From: Dehalococcoidia bacterium
Lineage (GTDB): Bacteria; Chloroflexota; Dehalococcoidia; UBA3495
Length of the DNA stretch: 17,316 nt
Assembly: GCA_030753265.1 (NCBI GenBank)
Contig: JASMCQ010000083.1
Location: 1-17,316 of the forward strand
Reading direction: 5' to 3'
Shown here piece by piece: positions 7,614 through 13,942 of the stretch. Numbering within the stretch: position 1 is the stretch's first letter; each line of letters begins with the position of its first letter. The position numbers and the translations under genes were made by a program. The notes below the pieces were generated by a model, which was given only the letters and a program-made list of their open reading frames with translations, was not told the DNA's origin and did no database searches.

Positions 7614-8390
7614 ATGAACCTAGAAGGAGCGGCGGTCATCGTGACCGGCTCAGGCACGGGGCTCGGCGCCGCGGTGGCGAAACATCTCTCGTCCAAGGGC
7701 GCCAAGGTCGTAATCAACTACAGCCGGAGTGAGGCCGAGGCACGGGCGACGGTCGAGGAGTGCGAGAAGCTTGGGGCCGAAACCCTGCTCTGCCGGGGCG
7801 ACGTTGCGGTCGATGAGGATTGCCGGCGCATGGCGTCCCAGACCATCGCGAAATGGGGGAGGATCGACGGCCTGGTCAACAATGCCGGGCGCTCGAAATT
7901 CGTCAACCTGAGGGACTTGGAAGCCCTGTCCGCCGATGATTTCCTCACTCTCTGTGCCGTAAACGTGGTTGGCCCGTTCCAGATGGCCCGGGCGGTGGCG
8001 CCCCAGATGAAAGCCCAGGGCAAGGGAGCCATCGTAAACGTCTCGTCGACCTCCGGGATATCGGGGAGCGGCAGCTCCATCGCGTACGCCGCGTCCAAGG
8101 GCGCGTTGAACACCATGACCCTGTCCCTGGCCCGCGCCCTGGGGCCTGAGATCAGGGTCAACTCGGTATGCCCCGGATTCATGCAGACCCGGTGGTGGTG
8201 GGACGTTCTAGGAAATGAGAAGTTCCAGGAAAAGGTTGTGCGGGTCGCCGAAGGCTCCCCATTGAAGGCGGCAGGCACACCGGAAGCCGTGGCCGAGCCG
8301 GTGGTTTGGCTGCTGGAGGGGGCGGAGCACATGACCGGACAGACCTTTATCGTCGATGGCGGCCTGCACCTGATCGGCTTTCCGGGGTGA
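7614..8390 (+). CDS. Short-chain dehydrogenase/reductase (FabG-like SDR)
   Basis: A classical 258-residue SDR. The nucleotide-binding motif is TGSGTGLG (residues 11-18). NNAG is at 89-92, the structural Asn at N117, and the catalytic set is S145, Y158 and K162 (YAASK). The PG motif after the active site is CPGFMQTRWWW (186-196), and the C-terminus is the typical MTGQTFIVDGGLHLIGFPG. Such enzymes interconvert a hydroxyl and a carbonyl using NAD(P)(H). FabG itself is possible, but the neighbours favour a catabolic hydroxy-acyl or hydroxy-acid oxidation. GGAGG lies 3-4 bases before the ATG. The 259-bp gap from the MFS genes has no clear promoter; it contains a perfect 10-bp tandem GCTGATTCCC (7443-7462). 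Confidence 0.92.
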   Translation: MNLEGAAVIVTGSGTGLGAAVAKHLSSKGAKVVINYSRSEAEARATVEECEKLGAETLLCRGDVAVDEDCRRMASQTIAKWGRIDGLVNNAGRSKFVNLRDLEALSADDFLTLCAVNVVGPFQMARAVAPQMKAQGKGAIVNVSSTSGISGSGSSIAYAASKGALNTMTLSLARALGPEIRVNSVCPGFMQTRWWWDVLGNEKFQEKVVRVAEGSPLKAAGTPEAVAEPVVWLLEGAEHMTGQTFIVDGGLHLIGFPG

Positions 8391-8402
8391 CGGCCTCCGC
8401 CC

Positions 8403-8423
8403 GTGGGGAAACTTCTTTCCCAC
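8403..8423. repeat. Hairpin after the SDR gene, degenerate relative of the 9845 palindrome
   Basis: GTGGGGAAA-CTTC-TTTCCCAC forms a stem with one bulged G, 12 bases past the SDR stop. Its core GGGGAAACTTCTTT and the following ACCCCAGACCC (about 8436-8448) both recur in the longer palindrome at 9845-9880, so the two look like members of one repeat family. It may also help end the SDR transcript, though no T-run follows. Confidence 0.45.
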
Positions 8424-8531
8424 CCCGCTGGCGGCGGACCCCAGACCCGTTGGGAACGAGTTGTCACCCGAACTCCTGCCGGAGCGGTCCTCCAGTAATC
8501 AGACCAACGCAGGCAGACCATCGCGGTCGGG

Positions 8532-8560
8532 TTGACGCCCCTGGGCGCCCCGGCTAGGAT
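8532..8560 (+). promoter_or_regulatory. Sigma70-type promoter of the CoA-transferase/hydro-lyase genes
   Basis: TTGACG (8532-8537) and TAGGAT (8555-8560) are separated by exactly 17 bases. Transcription should begin near 8567, leaving a leader of about 65 bases that contains a small CTCTC/GAGAG stem. This separates the CoA-transferase/LeuCD-like genes from the SDR as an independently started unit. Confidence 0.6.
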
Positions 8561-8633
8561 GGGGCTTGATGGGCCTCCCCCCAACTGACCGGCTCTCTTT
8601 CGAGAGGGCGATTCTCCGATAAGGACGTTGCTC

Positions 8634-9833
8634 ATGGCCATGCCTCTGGACGGAATCCGAGTCCTGGACTTCACCCAAGTGATTCTTGGTCCCGTGGCCA
8701 CCGTCATGCTGGCCGACCTGGGCGCCGAAGTCATCAAAGTGGAGGCTCCGGGGAGAGACAAGGCGGCGCGCCCCGAGTCCGCTCGGATCGCCCCCGATGG
8801 GTACGAATCCGGCAACGAGGCCCACAATCGCGGGAAGCAGAGCATCACCATCAACCTCAAGCACCCCGAGGGCCGGGAGGTTATCTACCGGCTCATCCCC
8901 AAGATGGACGTGGTGACCGAGAACTATTCGGTTGGGGTGATGGACCGGCTGGGCCTGAGCTATGATGACCTCTCTCGTCTGAACCCGGGTTTGATCTACG
9001 GAAGCTGTACTTCTTTCGGTACCGAGGGCCCGCTGCGGGACTGGAAGGGCATGGACAGCATCTTTCAGGCCATGAGTGGCATCATGTGGCTGCAGGCCGG
9101 TAAGGACGCCACCCGCCCCGAGCCGGTCCAGATGAACGTGGGAGACTCGGTGGGAGGTATCATCTTTTCCCACGCCATCCTGGCCGCCATCATCGCTCGA
9201 AGCCGCACCGGATTGGGTCAGAAGGTGGAGACCTCGGGTCTGGGCAACCTGGTCACCCTCCAGAGGTGGCGGATCACCGCGGCCCTGCGCCACGGCTTCC
9301 ACTGGCCGGTCCCCCATGGCATGATCCTCGACGACCCCATCAGGGACTTTCACCAGGACTCCGAGGGGAAATGGTTCGTTATATCGCTGATGGCCCAGGG
9401 TAGCTGGGCCCGCTTCTGCGAGGTCATCGGCCGGGAGGACCTGAAGGACCATCCCGAGTGGCAGGCCAGGCACGGCCGCCGGGGGAACCAGGAGCTGGTG
9501 GAGCTGCTGGCCCGAGTCTTCGCCACTCGTACCCGCCAGCAATGGGTGGAGGCGTTCCAGACCCACGGCGTCGCCGCCGCCCCGGTCTACTCCTACGACG
9601 ACCTGGCCGATGAGCCCCAGTGCCAGGCCAACGGGTACATCGTTTCGGTGGACGACCCGCGCTGGGGCGAAATGAAGCTGCCCGGGGCGACGGCAAAGTT
9701 CAGCGCCACGCCGCCGGCGCCGCCCACCCGGGGAGCGCCCCTCTTGGGGGAGCATACCCAAGACGTTCTGACCGGCCTGGCGGGTTATAGCCCTGGGGAG
9801 GTAGCCCGACTGAAAGAGGCGGGGGTTATCTGA
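8634..9833 (+). CDS. Class III CoA-transferase (CaiB/BaiF family), second copy
   Basis: A 399-residue CoA-transferase. The opening is GIRVLDFTQVILGPVATVML (7-26) with LGAEVIKVEAPGRD (29-42). NLKHPEGREV and TENYSVGVMDRLGLSY (95-110) follow. The catalytic Asp is expected at D171 in NVGDSVGG. The C-terminal PLLGEHTQDVLTGLAGYS is typical. I chose the ATG at 8634, 8 bases after AAGGA; TTG at 8628 and ATG at 8640 are alternatives. It resembles the 75-1262 copy over its whole length but differs enough to suggest another substrate. It is the first gene after the promoter at 8532 and precedes the two hydro-lyase subunits, so its acid is probably the substrate or product of that hydro-lyase. Confidence 0.93.
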   Translation: MAMPLDGIRVLDFTQVILGPVATVMLADLGAEVIKVEAPGRDKAARPESARIAPDGYESGNEAHNRGKQSITINLKHPEGREVIYRLIPKMDVVTENYSVGVMDRLGLSYDDLSRLNPGLIYGSCTSFGTEGPLRDWKGMDSIFQAMSGIMWLQAGKDATRPEPVQMNVGDSVGGIIFSHAILAAIIARSRTGLGQKVETSGLGNLVTLQRWRITAALRHGFHWPVPHGMILDDPIRDFHQDSEGKWFVISLMAQGSWARFCEVIGREDLKDHPEWQARHGRRGNQELVELLARVFATRTRQQWVEAFQTHGVAAAPVYSYDDLADEPQCQANGYIVSVDDPRWGEMKLPGATAKFSATPPAPPTRGAPLLGEHTQDVLTGLAGYSPGEVARLKEAGVI

Positions 9834-9844
9834 TGTTGGGCACG

Positions 9845-9880
9845 CTGGGGGAACTTCTTTTGTAAAAGAAGTTCCCCCAG
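9845..9880. repeat. Perfect 17-bp palindrome between CoA-transferase and hydro-lyase genes
   Basis: CTGGGGGAACTTCTTTT (9845-9861) and AAAAGAAGTTCCCCCAG (9864-9880) are exact inverted copies around GT. It sits 11 bases after one stop and 52 bases before the next start. It ends in ACCCC rather than a T-run, so it is more like a dispersed palindromic element than a standard terminator. In RNA it would still form a very stable hairpin that could attenuate or protect the message. Confidence 0.75.
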
Positions 9881-9932
9881 ACCCCTTTAAGAAAACCCTG
9901 CCTGGGCAAGATGCCAAACGAGGAGGTCCGGC

Positions 9933-11180
9933 ATGGGGATGACCATTGCCGAGAAGATTCTGGCGCAACATTCGGGCCAGACTGAGGTCAAGCCGGGAGA
10001 CGTCGTGGTGGTCGGGGTGGACGTGATATTGGACCTGGACCTTGGCTTCATCATCCAGGGGCTCCACCCCATGCCCACCCGGGTGGCCGATCCGGATAAG
10101 ATAGTAATAATTCCCGACCACTTCATGCCGGCCCCCAGCACCGAGGCGGCCAACGGCCTGAAGCGGATGCGCCAGTTTGCCGAAAAGTTCGGCATCAAGA
10201 ACTTCTTCCCGGAGGGCGCCCACGGCATCGGCCACGTGGTGGTGGCCGAGCGGGGGTTCGCCCTTCCCGGCAAAATCCTGGCCTGCTCCGACTCCCACAC
10301 CTGCTCCGCCGGAGCCATTAACTGCCTGGCCCGGGGCCTTGGCGGCGCCGAAATGATGTACGTCATCTGCAAGGGCCAAACCTGGTACATGCTGGGGCCC
10401 ACCACCAAGATTGTCCTCGAAGGCGAGTTGCCGGAGCGGGTCTATGCCAGGGACGTAATTCATTTCCTGGGCGGAGAATATGGCGACTTCGCCAACCGCA
10501 ACCTGGAATGGCACGGCGAGGGTGTCCACAGCATGGCCATGCCTGGGCGTCTCACCATCACCACCATGTCCGCCGAGGTCTCGGCCGAGTTCTCCATCTT
10601 CCCCTACGACGCGGTCACCGAAGCCTACCTGGATGGCCGGGCCCAGACTTCCTTCGAGCCCGCCGCCCCCGACCCGGACGCCACCTACGAGGACACCATC
10701 ACCATAGATCTCGGCGCACTGGAACCCCAGGTGGTCCTGCCGGGAAGGGTGCCCCACAACGTGGTCGGCATCCGGGAGGTGACCGGCACCAAGATCGACC
10801 AGGCCTTCGTCGGCTCCTGCGCCAACGGCCGGCTGGAGGACATCGCCCTGGTTGCCGAAATGCTGAAGGGACGCCAGATAGCCTCCGGCACCCGGTTCAT
10901 CGTCACGCCGGGCAGCCAGAACATCTTCAGGGAGGCGGTGAACGCGGGATACGTGGAGACCCTTCTAGCGGCAGGGGTGCTGTTCACCAATTCCACCTGC
11001 GGCCTCTGCTACGGAGGACACATGGGGCTCCTGGCGGACGAAGAGGTTTGCATCACCTCGAGCACCCGAAACTTCAAGGGCCGCATGGGCAGCACCACGG
11101 CCAAGATATACATGGGCTCCCCGGCGGCGGTGACGGCCTCCGCCATCAAGGGTGTGATTACCGACCCCCGGGACCTGTAG
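9933..11180 (+). CDS. Aconitase-family hydro-lyase, large subunit (LeuC/homoaconitase-like)
   Basis: A 415-residue catalytic subunit carrying the [4Fe-4S] cluster. Cluster ligands are C296 (GSCANGR) and the pair C356/C359 (STCGLCYGG). Other family marks are PDHFMP (61-66), GAHGIGHVVVAERG (95-108) and SDSHTCSAGAI (119-129). Length matches the two-subunit enzymes that add or remove water across a double bond of isopropylmalate, homoaconitate, citraconate or dimethylmalate. GAGGAGG precedes the ATG by about 8 bases. The small subunit follows after 42 bases. No leuA or leuB is in the window, and the neighbours are a CoA-transferase and transporters, so a leucine role is less likely than carboxylate breakdown. 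Family assignment is firm; substrate is unknown. Confidence 0.92.
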   Translation: MGMTIAEKILAQHSGQTEVKPGDVVVVGVDVILDLDLGFIIQGLHPMPTRVADPDKIVIIPDHFMPAPSTEAANGLKRMRQFAEKFGIKNFFPEGAHGIGHVVVAERGFALPGKILACSDSHTCSAGAINCLARGLGGAEMMYVICKGQTWYMLGPTTKIVLEGELPERVYARDVIHFLGGEYGDFANRNLEWHGEGVHSMAMPGRLTITTMSAEVSAEFSIFPYDAVTEAYLDGRAQTSFEPAAPDPDATYEDTITIDLGALEPQVVLPGRVPHNVVGIREVTGTKIDQAFVGSCANGRLEDIALVAEMLKGRQIASGTRFIVTPGSQNIFREAVNAGYVETLLAAGVLFTNSTCGLCYGGHMGLLADEEVCITSSTRNFKGRMGSTTAKIYMGSPAAVTASAIKGVITDPRDL

Positions 11181-11222
11181 GGCGGGAGCGAGCCTGGACC
11201 GAAGATTTTGTCCGGAGGCATC

Positions 11223-11732
11223 ATGTCGAATACATTCAACGGCCGGGTCTGGAAGTTCGGAGACGACATCAATACGGACCTCATCTTCCCCAACGTGGCT
11301 TTCATCAAGCCCGCGGCGGAGCAGCCGGCCTACTGCTTCTCCGCCAACCGCCCGGGCTGGTCCGGGGAGGTCAAACCGGGAGACTTGATTGTGGGGGGCC
11401 GCAACTTTGCCACCGGGTCGGGCCGGGCCATCGGGAGGATATTCGCCGGCCTGGGAATCGCGGGGATCCTGGCGGAGACCGTTAACGGCCTGGGCATGCG
11501 CAACTGCATCAATTTCGGGATTCCCGTGCTGACGGCCCCCGGGGTGACCGGCTTCTTTGACGAGGGGGACATCGCCCAGGTGGACTGGGCCGGCGGCGAG
11601 GTCAAGAACCTCACCCAGGGCACCTCGATGAAGGGCAATCCCCTGCCTGAAGCCCTCAGGGACATCGCCGACGCGGGCGGCGTCATGCCCATATTGATCA
11701 AAGAGGGCTTTTTCGAGCCGCCGGGAAGGTGA
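11223..11732 (+). CDS. Aconitase-family hydro-lyase, small subunit (LeuD-like)
   Basis: A 169-residue swivelling-domain subunit that completes the active site of the preceding protein. It starts MSNTFNGRVWKFGDDINTDL, the family's D-(x)-NTD opening, and carries GGRNFATGSGR (about residues 59-69), the loop that contacts the substrate carboxylates. In LeuD this loop usually reads GxNFGxGSSRE; the variation here may reflect a different substrate. The ATG at 11223 lies 4 bases after GGAGG; TTG at 11208 would add five residues with no better site. It is the last gene of the unit and converges with the Hint lipoprotein gene. Confidence 0.9.
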   Translation: MSNTFNGRVWKFGDDINTDLIFPNVAFIKPAAEQPAYCFSANRPGWSGEVKPGDLIVGGRNFATGSGRAIGRIFAGLGIAGILAETVNGLGMRNCINFGIPVLTAPGVTGFFDEGDIAQVDWAGGEVKNLTQGTSMKGNPLPEALRDIADAGGVMPILIKEGFFEPPGR

Positions 11733-11801
11733 GGAACGCGAGGCGCCCCGCCTACCGGAGGCCTTCGCTAATGTGCCCGCATGCCTGCCGGGCTTCTGTT
11801 A

Positions 11802-11849
11802 TTGCCACCTTGTTGCCACGTTGTTCAATGAACCCAATGGCAACGTGGC
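11802..11849. terminator. Inverted repeat between convergent genes
   Basis: GCCACGTTG (11815-11823) and CAACGTGGC (11841-11849) are exact inverted copies; the 17-base loop contains the small palindrome GTTCAATGAAC. Just left, TTGCCACCTTG and TTGCCACGTTG (11802-11823) are tandem near-copies. It lies between the convergent stops of the small hydro-lyase subunit and the Hint gene, where a shared transcript end is expected. There is no T-run, so the call rests on stem and position. Confidence 0.4.
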
Positions 11850-11871
11850 TGGTACGATGTGGGTGCGGCGC

Positions 11872-13209
11872 CTACCGCTCGACCCGCACCTTGACACCGT
11901 GGGCGCCGTCGGTAAAGTGGTCATAGGTTATCGTGTTCGCGCCGGGACGGAACAGCTCGGTGCAGTCCAGCAACTCCCCCCTGCCGCTGCTCTCCAGCAC
12001 CTCTTTGCCCTGTAGAAAGTCGTAGATGATGCCTCCTTCAGCGGAGTTCCAGCGCCGAAACTCCCAAACCGGGGTGCCGTTGACCACCAGGGAGCCGTTC
12101 CAGCCTGCGTACTTGTTGGTTGTTGAGCTGCCCTCGCCGTAGGCGCCCACAAGCACCCTGCCGAAGTCTTCGGAGAGCTCCAGGCTCCAAGTCTTGGGCG
12201 CCTCTTGGAAGGTTATGGCGCCCAAGTCCCATTCCCACGCTGTCTCGCCGGATGGAATGATGCCCGGAGGTGTGGACGTGGGCGGAGGTGTTGGCTCCCG
12301 GGTGGGTTCTGGGGTAGGTTCTGGCGTTGGCTTTCGCGTCGGCTCCTGCGTCTTGTTGTGCACCAGTACGCCGGCCGCGACGTAGTTGTGGTGGCTACTT
12401 TCGACGCTAAGATTGTAGACGGTAAACTCTCCCCTGACAGCCTTAATACCGGTGACAACGATGGCTTCGAGTTTTTCATCCTGCCCTATGCTCGCCAGCC
12501 GTTCCCCGGGTTTGAACTCGCCTATCGGTTTATATCTTGACTCATCCGGTGCATAGAAAGGGTGCTCTCTGGTTACTTGGATGGTTGTGCCATCGGCCAA
12601 CTCCACTCTCATCAAACCGTTGACTTTACGGGATACAACGGCTGCGATATTGGCCTCCACCAGGGATGAGATGTTAGCCTCCACCCGCGTTTGAAAGTTG
12701 TGGTCGTAGGAGAGTACGATGTCACCCTTCTGCAGTTCCTCAATAGCTATGAGGCCATTGGCCGTGAGGACTGGTGTGCCAGCAGCAAAGCAAAAAGGCA
12801 GATTCGGTGTCGGTGTGGGCGTACGGGTAGGCTCCCGGGTGGGTTCTGGGGTAGGCTCTGGCGTTGTGGACTTCAGTCTCACCGCTACTGACTGGCTGGA
12901 ATCCATTTGAATCTGAGCCGTATTCCCATCTATGTAGAAAACCGGCCCGACCCATTCATCGACCTGCCAACCTTCTTTCAGCAGTATGTCTATGGTGACT
13001 ACCATCCCTTTCGAGTAACCGCCTTTGCCTAGCGGGCTGGGGTTTAGCAGGACAGTAGCAGCTTCCTTTGGGTTGATGCTTACATCGAGTTGTCTGGCCA
13101 GAAAAGAGACTGAGGGCTCAGCCGGGAGTGGGGTAGCAGTTGGTAAAGGGGCTGGGCTGGCGCATCCCATGGCCAACGCCAAGACGACGGTTAGCAATAC
13201 AACTTTCAT
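11872..13209 (-). CDS. Putative lipoprotein with Hint (intein-like) autoprocessing domain between Thr-Pro linkers
   Basis: A 445-residue secreted protein. A hydrophobic signal ending ALAMGC (Cys16) looks like a lipobox, though Ala rather than Leu is at -3. Residues 38-113 resemble a bacterial surface repeat module (VLLNPSPLGKGGYSKGMVV...VDEWVG...MDSSQSVAVRL). A Pro/Thr/Glu linker (114-138) leads to a Hint domain, residues 140-285. C140 (CFAAGTPVLT) is the attacking residue, T213/H216 in TREHPFY is block B, and VYNLSVESSHHNYVAAGVLV ends in H284-N285. Lys286 follows, not Cys/Ser/Thr, so this is of bacterial intein-like or polymorphic-toxin Hint style. A second linker (287-315) leads to a C-terminal domain (about 318-445, Trp/Gly-rich, probably beta-sandwich). 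Expected activity is self-cleavage releasing or rejoining the flanks. GGGGAAG precedes the ATG closely. Confidence 0.85.
   Translation of the reverse strand: MKVVLLTVVLALAMGCASPAPLPTATPLPAEPSVSFLARQLDVSINPKEAATVLLNPSPLGKGGYSKGMVVTIDILLKEGWQVDEWVGPVFYIDGNTAQIQMDSSQSVAVRLKSTTPEPTPEPTREPTRTPTPTPNLPFCFAAGTPVLTANGLIAIEELQKGDIVLSYDHNFQTRVEANISSLVEANIAAVVSRKVNGLMRVELADGTTIQVTREHPFYAPDESRYKPIGEFKPGERLASIGQDEKLEAIVVTGIKAVRGEFTVYNLSVESSHHNYVAAGVLVHNKTQEPTRKPTPEPTPEPTREPTPPPTSTPPGIIPSGETAWEWDLGAITFQEAPKTWSLELSEDFGRVLVGAYGEGSSTTNKYAGWNGSLVVNGTPVWEFRRWNSAEGGIIYDFLQGKEVLESSGRGELLDCTELFRPGANTITYDHFTDGAHGVKVRVER
12293..12329 (-). repeat. 37-bp direct repeat, copy in the linker after the Hint domain
   Basis: This matches 12830-12866 at 36 of 37 bases. 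On the minus strand both encode PEPTPEPTREPT in the same reading frame. The copies are 537 bp apart (start to start), exactly 179 codons, and enclose the entire Hint domain. Confidence 0.9.
12830..12866 (-). repeat. 37-bp direct repeat, copy in the linker before the Hint domain
   Basis: Partner of 12293-12329, with a single base difference. It encodes the linker immediately upstream of the Hint N-terminal Cys. Recombination between the copies would leave one intact linker joining the N- and C-terminal domains. Confidence 0.9.
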
Positions 13210-13252
13210 GGCTTCCCCGTGCGTTCAGTGGGTCTGAATCCGTCCATGTGGC

Positions 13253-13283
13253 ATTATAGTGCTTCGGAGGCATCGCTAGTCAA
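13253..13283 (-). promoter_or_regulatory. Candidate promoter of the Hint lipoprotein gene
   Basis: On the minus strand a perfect TATAAT (13258-13253) is preceded by TTGACT (13283-13278) with a 19-base spacer. Transcription would begin about 35-40 bases before the ATG at 13209. The spacer is longer than the ideal 17, so activity may be modest. Confidence 0.55.
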
Positions 13284-13313
13284 CCACCCACGACTAGGGG
13301 TCATCGGAAAAGA

Positions 13314-13538
13314 CTAGTCATCAATCCCTGATATCCCCGCAATCACTGTCCAGAGTTCCATGCTGAGTTCGGTGTTGCCGAAGAAGAATCCCACGGCCCA
13401 GGGAAACGGCTTCTCGAGCGATTCAGCAATTGCCGTCGCAACCACGCTCCTAGATTTCAAGACGTCCGGACTGACAGGGCGCACCCAGAAGGTACGCCCG
13501 TCAATATCAACCTCTACTATCTCGACCTCTTGAACCAT
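13314..13538 (-). CDS. 74-residue acidic protein of unknown function
   Basis: The sequence begins MVQEVEIVEVDIDGRTFWVR and ends AGISGIDD; no signal peptide or clear membrane span. AAGGA lies 6 bases before the ATG, which supports an independent start. The same frame continues upstream into the kinase remnant, so a relic fused to the kinase is the alternative. In another frame, the bases just before the ATG read TWKPSEYLAYKD then TAG, which looks like the end of an otherwise lost gene that once preceded this one. I do not recognise a family. It sits among broken genes, so it may no longer be expressed. Confidence 0.45.
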   Translation of the reverse strand: MVQEVEIVEVDIDGRTFWVRPVSPDVLKSRSVVATAIAESLEKPFPWAVGFFFGNTELSMELWTVIAGISGIDD

Positions 13539-13574
13539 CTCTAGTCCTTGTAGGCGAGGTATTCGCTGGGCTTC

Positions 13575-13724
13575 CAGGTACTGGGGGTCGTCAGTGACCG
13601 GCTGGTTGATGACCTTTACGGCGACGATGCGGTCCAGCGTAGTGTCCTAGGCGCGGTAGACCGTGCCCTGCCCGCCAGCGGCTGTCCGCTCCAGGATTTC
13701 GTATCTGCCGAGTCTTTGGAGCAT
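13575..13724 (-). pseudogene. N-terminal remnant of a bacterial Ser/Thr protein kinase
   Basis: From ATG 13724 the minus strand reads MLQRLGRYEILERTAAGGQG then TVYRA, a TAG stop (13649-13647), and DTTLDRIVAVKVINQPVTDD. This is the Gly-rich ATP loop and the VAVK lysine segment of a Hanks-type (Pkn/PASTA-like) kinase. The stop probably replaces Trp or Arg in the common RAWD/RARD. After about 50 codons homology is lost; the helix-C, HRD and DFG segments are absent, so the gene was deleted as well as interrupted. A TATAAT (13744-13739) lies just upstream on this strand, but I see no ribosome binding site. Confidence 0.75.
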
Positions 13725-13822
13725 GGTTGTCGCTTGGGATTATAACCGATTTGCGCACTGCGGTTGGACTGGGATGAGGCTCGGAGACTCAGCGGAGAAT
13801 CTATGTGGTGATGAAAAGACGG

Positions 13823-13942
13823 CTAAGCTGAGGCCGGGTCTAGCTGTATAGCCTTGGTGTATTCATCTACGGCCAGTTGGTACTTTCCGTCGTCGTAATA
13901 ATCGTAGGCTTTATCGAAATAGGAAGAAGCATCAGGCGTAGG
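13823..13942 (-). pseudogene. C-terminal TPR remnant of a lost gene
   Basis: One frame on the minus strand, overlapping the end of the histidine-kinase frame, reads PTPTPDASSYFDKAYDYYDD, then GKYQLAVDEYTKAIQLDPAS and A, then TAG (13825-13823). This is one well-formed TPR repeat (YFDKAYDYYDDGKYQLAVDEYTKA region) after a Pro/Thr linker, as at the end of many secreted or signalling proteins. It has no start of its own, and its linker abuts the point where the histidine kinase loses homology. I read it as the 3' end of a gene whose front was deleted. Below it, to 13725, I see nothing coding. Confidence 0.65.

Noticed and set aside
5891..7717. 608-codon open frame on the minus strand
   Set aside because: Antisense to the second MFS gene; the Gln/Gly/Pro/Arg-rich translation is the mirror of hydrophobic codons and has no ribosome site.
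8499..10757. Very long open frame (752 codons) on the minus strand
   Set aside because: It lies antisense to the CoA-transferase and hydro-lyase genes, its translation is Gly/His/Asp-rich low-complexity with no family features, and open antisense frames are common in GC-rich DNA.
12205..12540. Plus-strand frames opposite the Hint gene
   Set aside because: Gly/Val repeats here are the complement of the Thr-Pro linker; there is no ribosome site.
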